Assembly (NCBI GenBank): GCA_023441105.1
Contig: JAEZQX010000157.1
Coordinates: forward strand, 1 to 29,180
DNA from: Pseudomonadota bacterium
Lineage (GTDB): Bacteria; Pseudomonadota; Gammaproteobacteria; Burkholderiales; Burkholderiaceae
Reading direction: 5' to 3'
Length of the DNA stretch: 29,180 bases
The notes beneath the pieces were generated by a model, which saw only the letters and a program-made list of their open reading frames with translations, was not told the DNA's origin and ran no database searches. Both the position numbers and the translations under genes were made by a program. Of this stretch, positions 1-8,181 are shown in pieces. How positions within the stretch are numbered: the stretch's first letter is position 1; every line of letters starts with the position of its first letter.

Positions 1-51
1 CTGTTCGGTCCGGACAGAATTGACCGATCAGTGAACTCACGCAATAACTGA

Positions 52-81
52 TTGACGTTGCACAGCTTTTTTGTCAAGAAT
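52..81 (+). promoter_or_regulatory. Possible sigma-70 promoter of the XRE/ScfR-type regulator
   Basis: A TTGACG hexamer at 52-57 is followed after 18 bases by AAGAAT at 76-81. The surrounding 40 bases are much more AT-rich than the rest of the window. The -10 match is poor, so this is only a candidate. The palindrome TGTTAACA at 86-93 lies just downstream and could be an operator, but nothing else supports that. Confidence 0.3.
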
Positions 82-145
82 CTCCTGTTAACAAAGAAAA
101 GTTGTGGGATCTTGTTGTTGCCCTGCAGTACCTGCGAGGCGAGCG

Positions 146-1726
146 ATGGCGATCGGCAGAACACTGGTAGGTCCGCGGATCCGCGAACGGCGTAAGTCGA
201 TCGGCCTGACCCAGGCGGCGCTTGCGGCGGCGGCGGGCATCTCGGCGTCCTACCTCAACCTGATCGAATCGGACCGCCGCAGCATCGGCGGCGGCTTGCT
301 CAAGCGCATCGCCGACCGTCTCGGCCTGGCGATCGACGAGCTCGACGGTGCGGCGGACCGTCGCCTGGTGGCGGACGTCGGCGAACTCTCGGGCGAGCCG
401 TTCCTGGCGGGTATGCGGCTGGATCCCGATTCGGCGGCAGACCTTGCCGGCCGGCACCCGGCTTGGGCGCGCGCCCTGGTTGCCCTGCATCGCTCGTGGC
501 TGGATCGCGGCCAGGTCGTCGCTGCCTTGAGCGACCGGCTCAACCAGGACCCCTTCCTCGGCCACGCGGTGCACGGCATGCTGTCGAATGTCTCGGCCAT
601 CCAGTCGTCGGCGGAAATCCTGCACACCGTCGACGGCCTTCGTCCCGAGGAAAGGCGTCGTTTCATCAGCATCGTGCATGCGGAAAGCGGCCGCCTGGCG
701 GACGTGTCGCAGGCGCTCGCGGCCTACTTCGACAAGGCGCACACCGCCACCCGCTCGATCACGCCGGCCGATGAGGTCGACGATTTCCTGTTCGATCACG
801 ACAATCATTTCCCCGGGCTCGAGACGGCGGCGGCGGATTTCCGGGCAGCCTGCGGGATCTCCGGCGATTGCGACGAAGCGACCCTGAGCGACTACCTCGA
901 GCGGGTGCATTCGGTGGCGGTGCAGCCGTGCACCATGAGCGACCTGGATGAGGAAGGCCGGCGCCGCAACATCTCCTTCGACCAGGCGTCGCGCGTGCTG
1001 CGCATCCTCGACGGCATACCCGCCGCCACCCGGCGTTTCCTGCTGGCGCGCGAGGCGACGCAACGGTTCCACCAGGGCAGGGCGGTAACCGAGCAGGTCG
1101 CGGCGACGCCCTTGCTGACCAGCGATGCCGCCCGGCGCCGCGCGAGCCGGGTGCTGGCGGGCTATCTGGCCGGCGCGGTGCTCATGCCGTACGACCGCTT
1201 CCTCGAGGAGGCGATCGGCTGCCGCTACGACATCGACCTGCTCGCGCGACGCTTCGAAGCCAGCTTCGAGCAGGTCTGCCATCGCCTCGTCACGCTGCGT
1301 CGACCCGGGGCCAGCGGCATCCCGTTCGGCATGATGCGCAGCGGTCCCTCGGGGCACGTCAGCAAGCGCTTTCCGCTGCCGCATCTGCCGATGCCGCGGC
1401 ACGGCAGCGCCTGCGGGCTGTGGGCGATCCACGAAGCCTTCCAGGCTCCCGGCGTGATCATCCGGCAGCTGGCCGCGATGCCGAGCGGCGAGCGCTTCCT
1501 GTTCGTCGCCCGCACCATCGAGAAGGCGCGCCCCCGCTTCTCGATGCCGCGCCGCGTCCTGTCGATCATGCTGGCCTGCCATGCGCTCTATGCCGACCGG
1601 ACGGTCTACTCGGAGGGGCTGGACTTGTCCTCCTCGGCGCCGGCCACGCCGGTGGGTCCCAACTGCCGCGTCTGCGTCCGGCGCGAGTGCCTCTACCGGG
1701 AAGCGGATGCCATCGTCGCCGCCTGA
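146..1726 (+). CDS. XRE/ScfR-type (DUF2083) transcriptional regulator with internal DHp-like segment
   Basis: Predicted cytoplasmic DNA-binding regulator of about 526 residues. Residues 8-60 form an XRE/Cro helix-turn-helix (RERRKSIGLTQAALAAAAGIS, then SYLNLIES). The C-terminal half has the look of DUF2083/ScfR regulators, which in other bacteria control short-chain fatty acid, methylcitrate or glyoxylate genes. It ends in the family's cysteine cluster (CRVCVRREC). Unusually, residues about 137-195 resemble the dimerisation/phosphoacceptor (DHp) helices of histidine kinases: FLGHAVHGMLSNVSAIQSS followed by AEIL, with His143 aligned to the H-box histidine and His140 close by. There is no ATPase domain. 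A GTG at 104 would add 14 residues, but ATG 146 has GAGG seven bases upstream. A receiver gene follows 97 bases downstream. The regulator family is fairly clear; the role of the DHp-like segment is inference. Confidence 0.85.
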   Translation: MAIGRTLVGPRIRERRKSIGLTQAALAAAAGISASYLNLIESDRRSIGGGLLKRIADRLGLAIDELDGAADRRLVADVGELSGEPFLAGMRLDPDSAADLAGRHPAWARALVALHRSWLDRGQVVAALSDRLNQDPFLGHAVHGMLSNVSAIQSSAEILHTVDGLRPEERRRFISIVHAESGRLADVSQALAAYFDKAHTATRSITPADEVDDFLFDHDNHFPGLETAAADFRAACGISGDCDEATLSDYLERVHSVAVQPCTMSDLDEEGRRRNISFDQASRVLRILDGIPAATRRFLLAREATQRFHQGRAVTEQVAATPLLTSDAARRRASRVLAGYLAGAVLMPYDRFLEEAIGCRYDIDLLARRFEASFEQVCHRLVTLRRPGASGIPFGMMRSGPSGHVSKRFPLPHLPMPRHGSACGLWAIHEAFQAPGVIIRQLAAMPSGERFLFVARTIEKARPRFSMPRRVLSIMLACHALYADRTVYSEGLDLSSSAPATPVGPNCRVCVRRECLYREADAIVAA

Positions 1727-1749
1727 GGACCGAGCATGCCGACACCACC

Positions 1750-1755
1750 TATACT
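1750..1755 (+). promoter_or_regulatory. Possible -10 box ahead of the response regulator gene
   Basis: TATACT lies 67 bases before the response-regulator ATG, in the short gap after the XRE gene. No clear -35 hexamer sits at 16-18 bases upstream. It may allow separate transcription of the receiver and kinase genes. The call rests on the -10 match alone. Confidence 0.35.
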
Positions 1756-1822
1756 GGCCTCGGCAGAGGCCGCTGCACGGGGACCTGCCGGCGCGCAGGC
1801 ACCGACAAGGGAGACTGGAGCC

Positions 1823-2191
1823 ATGGCCCAACGGGTGCTGATCGTCGAGGACGAGCCTCACATCGTCGAATCCCTGACCTTCGTGCTCGGTCGCGAAGGC
1901 TTCGACGTGTCGTCGGTGCTGGACGGAGAAGCGGCGGTGGCGCGCCTGCGGCACGATCCGCCCGACCTGGTGATCCTGGACGTGATGATCCCGAGGCTCA
2001 ACGGCTTCGAGGTGCTCAAGCTCGCCAAGTCCGATCCGGGTCTGCAGCAGATCCCGGTGATCGTGCTGACGGCCAAGGGCCAGGTACAGGATCGGCGGCT
2101 CGCCGAGGAGATCGGCAGCGACGGCTTCATGACCAAGCCGTTCTCCAACCGCGAGATCGTGGAACGGGTCCGGCAACTGATCCGGGCATGA
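1823..2191 (+). CDS. Single-domain response regulator (CheY-like receiver)
   Basis: A 122-residue protein made only of a receiver domain. The acidic pocket is VEDEP near residues 8-12, the phosphoacceptor is Asp53 in VILDVMIPRLNG, the conserved Thr is in VLTAKG and the conserved Lys is in MTKPFS. No DNA-binding or enzymatic output domain follows, so it must act by protein contact or as a phosphorelay shuttle. ATG 1823 follows AAGGGAGACTGGAGCC, a good ribosome site; an upstream in-frame extension to 1736 lacks domain support. It lies between the XRE regulator and the CbrX/CbrA-like pair, so the downstream kinase is its likely partner. This differs from pseudomonad CbrAB, whose CbrB is an NtrC-type activator. 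Confidence 0.93.
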   Translation: MAQRVLIVEDEPHIVESLTFVLGREGFDVSSVLDGEAAVARLRHDPPDLVILDVMIPRLNGFEVLKLAKSDPGLQQIPVIVLTAKGQVQDRRLAEEIGSDGFMTKPFSNREIVERVRQLIRA

Positions 2192-2225
2192 GCAAGCCGG
2201 AAGACGAGCGCCGCCTCGCGCTGCG

Positions 2226-2459
2226 ATGAATTCGCCCAACGTTGCGCCGCGCCTGGTCGCCGCCCTGGTACTGCTGCCCTGCATCGGGCTGTTCCTGCTG
2301 ATGCCGCCGGTCGTGCAGTTGTTCGCCCTGGACGTGGACCTCGCCGGCGTGCCGCTGATCGTCGTCTATCTGTTCGGCGTCTGGCTCGGGTTGATCGGTT
2401 GCGCCGCCTGGCTGGCCTGGCGCATCGGTCGCCGCGGACACGGCGGACACGGCGGCTGA
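2226..2459 (+). CDS. CbrX-like small inner-membrane protein
   Basis: A 77-residue protein with two hydrophobic segments: about 10-32 (LVAALVLLPCIGLFLLMPPV) and about 42-66 (VPLIVVYLFGVWLGLIGCAA onward). It ends in a basic, Gly/His-rich tail (RIGRRGHGGHGG). Small two-helix proteins of this kind sit directly upstream of CbrA-type transporter-kinases (CbrX in pseudomonads) and of other sodium:solute symporters. Here the symporter-kinase gene starts 12 bases after this stop, suggesting translational coupling. It could be an accessory subunit of the symporter domain. The CbrX name rests on size, topology and position; I cannot claim sequence orthology. Confidence 0.75.
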   Translation: MNSPNVAPRLVAALVLLPCIGLFLLMPPVVQLFALDVDLAGVPLIVVYLFGVWLGLIGCAAWLAWRIGRRGHGGHGG

Positions 2460-2471
2460 TCCGGGCCGGTC

Positions 2472-5216
2472 GTGCTTTCCCCCAACCTGGTCCTCTTCGC
2501 GTCGCTAGTCTACGTCGCCATCCTGTTCGCGGTCGCCTTCGCCGGCGACCGGCAGGCGCGCAATGGCCGTCGCGGCTGGCTGCAGTCGCCGCTCGTCTAC
2601 ACCCTCTCGATCTCGGTCTACTGCACCTCGTGGACCTTCTACGGTGCGGTCGGCTCGGCGGCCCGCAACAGCCTGGAGTTCGCCACCATCTACCTCGGCC
2701 CGACGCTGGTCTTCGTCGGCTGGTGGCTGTTCCTGCGCAAGCTGGTCCATATCGGCCGCACCCACGGCATCACCTCGATCGCGGACATGATCTCGTCGCG
2801 CTACGGCAAGAGCGCGCCGATCGCGGCGCTGGTGACGCTGATCGCGGTGGTCGGCACGACGCCTTACATCGCCCTGCAGCTGAAGGCGGTCACCACCAGC
2901 TTCCAGGTGATCAGCAACATCGGACCGGATGCATTGTCGGGCGTGCCCCGTTCCGACCCGGACTTCCGCACCGGCTTCTGGATCGCCGCCGGCATGGCCG
3001 TCTTCACCATCCTGTTCGGCACGCGCAACATCGACGCCCAGGAGCGGCATCACGGGGTGGTGGCGGCGATCGCGCTCGAGGCGGTGGTGAAGCTGGTCGC
3101 CCTGATGGCCGTCGGCCTGATGGTGGTCTTCGCCGTCGCCGGCAGCCCGGGCGACATCTTCGCGCGTGCCGCGCCGCAGTTGCTGCATTCGCAGGACGTC
3201 TTCGGGCCGCGCTGGATCACCTTGACGCTGCTCGCCGGCGCGGCCATCGTCTGCCTGCCGCGCGAGTTCCACGTCGTGGTGGTGGAGAACACCAGCGAGC
3301 GCAACCTGCGCACGGCCTCATGGCTGTTCCCGCTGTACGTCTTCCTGATCAGCCTGTTCGTGCTGCCGATCGCCATCGCCGGGCTCAGCTACCTGCCGGC
3401 GGGATCCAACCCGGACATGTTCGTGCTGACGATGCCGATGTGGGCCGGCCAGGACACGATCGCGCTGCTGGCCTTCCTCGGCGGCTTCTCGTCGGCGACC
3501 TCGATGGTGATCGTCGCCAGCATCGCGCTGTCGACCATGGTGTCCAACCACCTGATCATGCCGGTCGCGCTCCGGTTCAAATGGGTGTCCCTCGGTGCCG
3601 GCGGGGAGATCCGCAACTTCCTGCTGGCGAGCCGCCGCATCAGCATCTGCTTCATCCTGCTGCTCGGCTTCCTGTATTTCAGGTTGAGTGGGGAATCGGA
3701 TGCATTGGCCGCCATCGGCCTCATCTCCTTCGCCGGCGTGGTGCAGGTGCTGCCCAGCCTCATCGCCGGCCTCTGCTGGCGGCACGCCAATGCCAGCGGC
3801 GCTTTCGCCGGGCTGCTCGCCGGCGCGCTGCTGTGGGCCTACACGCTGTTCCTGCCGAGCTTCGGCGGCGCCTTCCTGCTTTCCGCGAACGACATCGAGC
3901 GGGGCCTGTTCGGTTGGGAGCTGCTGCGACCGCAGGCCCTGTTCGGGCTTACCGGCATCGATCCGCTGGTCCATTCGCTGTTCTGGAGCCTGTCGACCAA
4001 CACCTTCCTGTTGGTGCTGGTGTCGCTGTGCCGCGACCCGCGGCCGCTCGAGCGCCTGCAGAGCACGCTGTTCGTCGACGCCTTCCGGACCCCGGCCGAG
4101 GCGACCTCCGGCCTGATCCGGCGTTCGGCGGCGACCTACGACATCAGCGTGCTGGCACATCGCATGCTCGGCGCGGAAGAGGCGCAGCGGTTGTTGCGCG
4201 AGGCGGGCGGCAGTGGCGGGGACGAAGTCAGCGGCAGCAGTGGCAGCAGCGGCGGCAGTGGCTCGGTCGCGAACGACGCCTTCATCACGCTGCTCGAGCG
4301 CCGGCTGGCCAGCAGTGTCGGCGCGGCGTCGGCACATGCGATGATCTCGCAGGTCATTACCGGCGAGACCATCAGCCTCGACGAGCTGATCAAGATCGCC
4401 GACGAGACGCAACGGATTCGCGAATACAGCCGCCAGCTCGAGCAGAAGTCGCAGCAGCTGGAGGCAGCCGCCGGCCAGCTCAGCCAGGCCAACGAGCGCC
4501 TGACGCGGCTCGATGCGGAGAAGGACGAGTTCCTCAGCCAGGTCAGCCACGAGGTGCGCACGCCACTGACCTCGATCCGGTCGTTCTCGGAGATCCTGGT
4601 GGCGACCCGCGACCTGAAGTCGAGCGAGGCCGACCGCTTCCTGCGCATCATCCACGAGGAGAGCATGCGCCTCACGCGGCTGCTCGACAGCACGCTGGAG
4701 CTGAGCCTGCTGGAGCATGGCGAACTGCCGTGGGAGATGCGCCGGCTGGATCCGGAGCTCGCGCTGGACAATGCGATCCGGACCTGCGAGGGACTGGCCA
4801 TCAACACGCGGGTGCGGCTGCTGGCGGGCGAACGGGTGCAGGACGTGCTGGTCGAGGCCGATGCGGACCGCCTGAGCCAGGTGTTCATCAACCTGATCGC
4901 CAATGCCATCAAGTACAACCACAACGCCGCGCCGTGGGTGCGCGTGAGCAGCCGCCTGCAGGGCAACTCCTACGAGGTGCTGGTGGAGGATAACGGCCCC
5001 GGGATCCGTGCCGACGAGCGCGAGCTGATCTTCTCGAAGTTCCGCCGCGGCTGGGCGCACACGCAGACGAGCGAGGCCGGCGCCGGGCTTGGCCTGGCCA
5101 TCAGCTGGCAGATCATGAATCGCCTCGGCGGCTCGCTGGTCCTCCTGCCGGATGCCCGGACCGGCGCCGCATTCCGGGTGGCGCTCGATCGCTGCGGGGA
5201 TGCAGCGTCCGCCTGA
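2472..5216 (+). CDS. Sodium:solute symporter-histidine kinase fusion (CbrA-like)
   Basis: A 914-residue membrane sensor kinase. Residues 1 to about 540 are a multi-helix sodium:solute symporter (SSF) domain, with conserved-looking stretches such as YCTSWTFYGAVGSAARN and TTPYIALQLKAV. A Gly/Ser-rich low-complexity linker spans about 578-598. A coiled coil of about 645-688 (EYSRQLEQKSQQLEAAAGQL) leads into HisKA with His693 in SQVSHEVRTPLTSIRSFSEI. The HATPase_c domain has its N box (NLIANAIKYN), G1 (VEDNGPGI) and G2 (GAGLGLAIS). I see no PAS domain and no fused receiver, so phosphate should pass to a separate protein; the receiver gene two upstream is the obvious candidate. The start is GTG 2472. 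The family is known to couple transport or ligand binding to carbon/nitrogen control; the ligand here is unknown. The gene converges on ubiD with 7 bases between stops. Confidence 0.93.
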   Translation: MLSPNLVLFASLVYVAILFAVAFAGDRQARNGRRGWLQSPLVYTLSISVYCTSWTFYGAVGSAARNSLEFATIYLGPTLVFVGWWLFLRKLVHIGRTHGITSIADMISSRYGKSAPIAALVTLIAVVGTTPYIALQLKAVTTSFQVISNIGPDALSGVPRSDPDFRTGFWIAAGMAVFTILFGTRNIDAQERHHGVVAAIALEAVVKLVALMAVGLMVVFAVAGSPGDIFARAAPQLLHSQDVFGPRWITLTLLAGAAIVCLPREFHVVVVENTSERNLRTASWLFPLYVFLISLFVLPIAIAGLSYLPAGSNPDMFVLTMPMWAGQDTIALLAFLGGFSSATSMVIVASIALSTMVSNHLIMPVALRFKWVSLGAGGEIRNFLLASRRISICFILLLGFLYFRLSGESDALAAIGLISFAGVVQVLPSLIAGLCWRHANASGAFAGLLAGALLWAYTLFLPSFGGAFLLSANDIERGLFGWELLRPQALFGLTGIDPLVHSLFWSLSTNTFLLVLVSLCRDPRPLERLQSTLFVDAFRTPAEATSGLIRRSAATYDISVLAHRMLGAEEAQRLLREAGGSGGDEVSGSSGSSGGSGSVANDAFITLLERRLASSVGAASAHAMISQVITGETISLDELIKIADETQRIREYSRQLEQKSQQLEAAAGQLSQANERLTRLDAEKDEFLSQVSHEVRTPLTSIRSFSEILVATRDLKSSEADRFLRIIHEESMRLTRLLDSTLELSLLEHGELPWEMRRLDPELALDNAIRTCEGLAINTRVRLLAGERVQDVLVEADADRLSQVFINLIANAIKYNHNAAPWVRVSSRLQGNSYEVLVEDNGPGIRADERELIFSKFRRGWAHTQTSEAGAGLGLAISWQIMNRLGGSLVLLPDARTGAAFRVALDRCGDAASA

Positions 5217-5223
5217 GCGGCGG

Positions 5224-6786
5224 CTACAGTCCCAGCGAGCTCCAGATCGAATCGACCCGCGCCTTCACCGCCGCGTCCATCGTGATTCCGACGCCCCACT
5301 CGCGCGTGGTCTCGCCCGGCCACTTGTTGGTGGCGTCGATGCCGACCTTGGAACCGAGGCCGCTGATCGGCGAGGCGAAGTCGAGATAGTCGATGGGGGT
5401 GCGGTCGACCAGGGTCATGTCGCGGATCGGATCGACGCGCGTGGTCATCGCCCAGACGACTTCCTTCCAGTCGCGGATGTCGACGTCGTCGTCGCAGACG
5501 ATGATGAACTTGGTGTACATGAACTGGCGCAGGAAGCTCCAGATGCCGAACATCACGCGCTTCGCGTGTCCCGGATAGGCCTTGCGCATCGACACCACCG
5601 CCAGCCGGTAGGAGCAGCCTTCCGGCGGCAGGTAGAAATCGACGATCTCCGGAAACTGCTTGCACAGCAGCGGCACGAACACTTCGTTGAGCGCCACGCC
5701 GAGGATGGCCGGCTCGTCCGGCGGCTTGCCGGTGTAGGTGGAGTGGTAGATGGGCTCGCTGCGCATGGTGATGCGCTCGATGGTGAAGACGGGGAACCAG
5801 TCGCGTTCGTTGTAGTAGCCGGTGTGGTCGCCGAACGGACCTTCGAGCGCCATCTCATAGCCGGTGAGAGCCTGTGGCGGCAGCGGACCTTCCTGTCCCA
5901 GGCGTCGCGCGTGCTCGCGCGTGGCCGAACCGTCGGTATCCGGATGGATGAAGCCCTCGAGCACGATCTCCGCGGTGGCCGGCACCTGCAGGTCGGAGCC
6001 GATGCACTTCACCAGCTCCGTCTTCGAGCCGCGCAGCAGGCCGGCGAACTGGTATTCGGATAGCGTATCCGGCACCGGCGTCACTGCGCCGAGCATGGTG
6101 GCCGGATCGGTGCCGAGGGCGACGGCGATGGCGAACGGCTTGCCGGGCGACGCCTTGCGGTGATCGAGGAAATCCAAGGCGCCGCCGCGATGGGCGAGCC
6201 AGCGCATGATGACCTTGTTGCGGGCGATGACCTGCTGGCGATAGATGCCGAGGTTCTGCCGCGGCTTGCCCGGGCCGCGCGTGACCACCAGGCCCCAGGT
6301 GATCAGCGGTCCGGCGTCGCCGGGCCAGCAGGTCTGGATCGGCAGCTCGTCGAGATCGACGGAACTGCCTTCGACGACGCGCTGCTGGCAGGCGCCGTTG
6401 CTCACGATGCGCGGCGACATGTGCAGCACCTGCTTCAGCACCGGCCACTTGTCCCAGGCATCCTTCAGGCCGCGCGGCGGCTCCGGCTCCTTGAGGTAGG
6501 CCAGCAGTCTGCCCACCTCGCGCAATGCCTGCACCGAATCCTCGCCCATGCCGCGTGCAACGCGCTCCGGCGTGCCGAAGAGATTGGTCAGCACCGGCAT
6601 TTGCCATTGGCGCTCGCCGTCGCGCGGATTCTCGAAGAGCAGGGCGGGCCCGGCATCGCGCAGCACGCGATCGGAGACTTCGGTCATCTCGAGCCGCGGC
6701 GAAACCGGCTGGGCGATGCGCTTCAATTCGCCGCGCGCCTCGAGCTGGCCGATGAAATCGCGAAGGTCGGAATAGCGTTGGGTCAT
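5224..6786 (-). CDS. ubiD: UbiD-family decarboxylase (3-octaprenyl-4-hydroxybenzoate decarboxylase)
   Basis: A 520-residue prenyl-FMN-dependent decarboxylase that should remove the carboxylate from 3-polyprenyl-4-hydroxybenzoate in ubiquinone synthesis. The protein opens with the typical [20 protein letters not shown]. It carries the cofactor/metal-site block [20 protein letters not shown] followed by AHRGGALD. It also has [12 protein letters not shown], containing an acidic residue of the active-site region, and the C-terminal WAMTTRVDP and DATNKWPGE blocks. Length matches the family (about 490-520). The start at 6786 ([10 protein letters not shown]) fits homologues; a TTG at 6885 would add 33 unlikely residues. 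The flavin prenyltransferase UbiX is not in the window. A UbiD-like decarboxylase for another aromatic acid is possible, but overall similarity favours UbiD itself. Confidence 0.95.
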   Translation of the reverse strand: MTQRYSDLRDFIGQLEARGELKRIAQPVSPRLEMTEVSDRVLRDAGPALLFENPRDGERQWQMPVLTNLFGTPERVARGMGEDSVQALREVGRLLAYLKEPEPPRGLKDAWDKWPVLKQVLHMSPRIVSNGACQQRVVEGSSVDLDELPIQTCWPGDAGPLITWGLVVTRGPGKPRQNLGIYRQQVIARNKVIMRWLAHRGGALDFLDHRKASPGKPFAIAVALGTDPATMLGAVTPVPDTLSEYQFAGLLRGSKTELVKCIGSDLQVPATAEIVLEGFIHPDTDGSATREHARRLGQEGPLPPQALTGYEMALEGPFGDHTGYYNERDWFPVFTIERITMRSEPIYHSTYTGKPPDEPAILGVALNEVFVPLLCKQFPEIVDFYLPPEGCSYRLAVVSMRKAYPGHAKRVMFGIWSFLRQFMYTKFIIVCDDDVDIRDWKEVVWAMTTRVDPIRDMTLVDRTPIDYLDFASPISGLGSKVGIDATNKWPGETTREWGVGITMDAAVKARVDSIWSSLGL

Positions 6787-6931
6787 GCCGATGTCTGCGT
6801 CCGTTGATGGGCTGCGCTGCAGGTGCACGCGCCGCGTGAATTCTGGCACGCATGGCACGAATCGCCTCTTGCGACCGTGAGGCAATCGAGGCGCCGCGGC
6901 GATCGCGACAGGCCCGGTCCGGCTCGGCTGC

Positions 6932-6937
6932 TAGAAT
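6932..6937 (+). promoter_or_regulatory. Possible -10 box for the lytic transglycosylase transcript
   Basis: TAGAAT lies in the divergent spacer between ubiD and the transglycosylase gene, in a less GC-rich pocket. No convincing -35 hexamer is seen at the right distance. If used, it would give a leader of about 125 bases holding the foldable segment described separately. Confidence 0.3.
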
Positions 6938-6966
6938 GCGCCACGATTTCGCCGGGGCGGCGGTGT

Positions 6967-7062
6967 GCGCCCCATCCGAACAACGCCAAGCAACTGGCGC
7001 GGCGGCTCCGCCTGGAGCCGGGGCGTCATGTACGGAGACGCAGAAGCTCCGCGAAAAAGGAG
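6967..7062 (+). promoter_or_regulatory. Foldable 5' leader with alternative pairing at the ribosome site
   Basis: Complementary arms suggest a three-way fold. CGCCC (6968-6972) pairs with GGGCG (7021-7025), enclosing GCCA/TGGC (6985-6988 with 6995-6998) and a perfect 7-bp hairpin CGGCTCC/GGAGCCG (7003-7009 with 7014-7020). Downstream, CTCC at 7047-7050 can pair either back to GGAG at 7034-7037 or forward to the ribosome-binding GGAG at 7059-7062. These are mutually exclusive states. It matches no riboswitch class I recognise. Chance pairing is easy in GC-rich DNA, so this is a candidate only. Confidence 0.3.
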
Positions 7063-7067
7063 CCTGC

Positions 7068-8162
7068 ATGTCAGCATTTCCGACGCCGGCGGCGCCGCAG
7101 CAGGGTGCGCGCCGGACGAGAAAGACCGGATGCCGTCTTCACCTTCACCTGCCGATGCTGGTGGGTGTCATCGCCTCGGGCGCTGCCTTCGGGCAGCTCG
7201 GCGCGGCGCCGCGCGATGGCGCGCAGGCGCTCGAGCACGCACGCGCGACGCGGTTGGTCGCGGACGCGCCGTCGTTGCGGCTCGATGCCATGCCGGCTCA
7301 TTTGGGGAGGGATTCGTCTTCGGATTCAACGCCGGATGCTGCAGCGGATGCCGACCCGGATCGCGCAGCGGACAACGCCTCGTTGGCCATGGTGGCGGTT
7401 CCGGCCATGGATCCCGCGTGGCTGCAACTGCATCGCGCGCCGCCGCAACCGGCCGCCGTCGCAGCCGAGGAACCGGCGCAGACGAGCGCCGCGGATCGGC
7501 TGCGGAACGATCCGCTGCAGACCGCGCCGGTGCCGCAGCCCAGGCCGCAGCCGTCGACCGCGGCGAAGCTGCCGAGCGACCAGCGCGCAGTTGCGCGCTA
7601 CATCGCGAAGAGCTATCGCGTCGCGTACGAATCGGTATCGCACTTCGTCCAGCACGCCTACCAGGCGGCCAGGGAGTTCCGTCTCGACCCGCACCTGATC
7701 CTGGCGGTGATGGCCGTCGAGTCGAGCTTCGATCCCCAAGCCGAGAATGCCTCCGGCGCGCAAGGGTTGATGCAGGTCCTCACGCGGGTGCACACCAGCA
7801 AGTTCGAGCCGTATGGCGGCGTAGAGGCGGCCTGGGACCCGGTTGCCAACATCCGCGTCGGTGCGCGGATCCTGAGCGAATACGTGGGGCGCTACGGTGA
7901 TGTCGCCGCCGGCTTGAAGGCCTATGTGGGCGCCGCGCTGCTCGCTTCCGATGGCGGCTACGGCAGCAAGGTCCTCAAGCGCCAGGCGGAGTTCGACGCC
8001 GTGCTGCGGCCGTCGGAACCGGCGATCCTGGAGGCCGCCACCAAGCCGGCATCGTCTGGCGACGGCGGCGGATCGATCGGTGTCACGGGGACTGCGGCCA
8101 CGGCGGGGACCGCGGCCACGGTGGGGACCTCCGGCAGCCCGGGGAGCAGCCTCGGGTTGTAG
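7068..8162 (+). CDS. Membrane-anchored SLT-domain lytic transglycosylase
   Basis: A 364-residue peptidoglycan lytic transglycosylase, probably anchored to the inner membrane and facing the periplasm. Residues about 27-46 form one hydrophobic segment (LHLPMLVGVIASGAAFGQLG) after a basic N-terminus. Residues about 50-170 are Ala/Pro/Asp-rich and low in complexity, a probable periplasmic linker. The SLT domain runs about 180-325: catalytic Glu218 in AVMAVESSFDPQA, then ASGAQGLMQVL, then WDPVANIRVGARILSEYVGRYG. The usual GLMQV...T is followed by RVHTSKF and YGG. The tail contains GTAATA-type repeats. ATG 7068 follows AAAAAGGAGCCTGC, a strong ribosome site. Cleavage of the beta-1,4 MurNAc-GlcNAc bond is family knowledge; the specific cellular role is unknown. 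Confidence 0.9.
   Translation: MSAFPTPAAPQQGARRTRKTGCRLHLHLPMLVGVIASGAAFGQLGAAPRDGAQALEHARATRLVADAPSLRLDAMPAHLGRDSSSDSTPDAAADADPDRAADNASLAMVAVPAMDPAWLQLHRAPPQPAAVAAEEPAQTSAADRLRNDPLQTAPVPQPRPQPSTAAKLPSDQRAVARYIAKSYRVAYESVSHFVQHAYQAAREFRLDPHLILAVMAVESSFDPQAENASGAQGLMQVLTRVHTSKFEPYGGVEAAWDPVANIRVGARILSEYVGRYGDVAAGLKAYVGAALLASDGGYGSKVLKRQAEFDAVLRPSEPAILEAATKPASSGDGGGSIGVTGTAATAGTAATVGTSGSPGSSLGL
8087..8128 (+). repeat. 18-bp tandem repeat in the transglycosylase tail
   Basis: Two full copies and a third partial copy of an 18-base unit (GGGGACYGCGGCCACGGY) at 8087-8104, 8105-8122 and 8123-8128. They encode GTAATA, GTAATV and GT. The copies differ at two positions. In-frame 18-base units can change in number without disrupting the reading frame. 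Confidence 0.8.
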
Positions 8163-8181
8163 CGGAGGCTGCGGCGCGCCG

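Noticed and set aside
1..17. Inverted repeat CTGTTCGGTCCGGACAG at the window edge, possible terminator or operator.
   Set aside because: Arms are imperfect and nearly touching, there is no T-run, and the upstream context is cut off.
74..2284. 736-residue open frame antisense to the XRE and response regulator genes.
   Set aside because: It is a GC-rich antisense shadow; the product has no recognisable domain, while the + strand genes have clear motifs.
3318..5060. 580-residue open frame antisense to the symporter-kinase gene.
   Set aside because: Gln/Arg/Ala-rich composition typical of the reverse frame of GC-rich coding DNA; no family features.
5209..5223. CCGCC/GGCGG hairpin at the junction of converging kinase and ubiD genes.
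   Set aside because: Short stem overlapping the kinase stop with no T-run on either strand; cannot be called a terminator.
6961..7030. A frame reading NAKQLARRLRLEPGRHV, resembling a cyclopropane fatty acid synthase helix.
   Set aside because: The match is under 20 residues, has no continuation of the SAM motif, and lies in the untranslated leader; likely chance.
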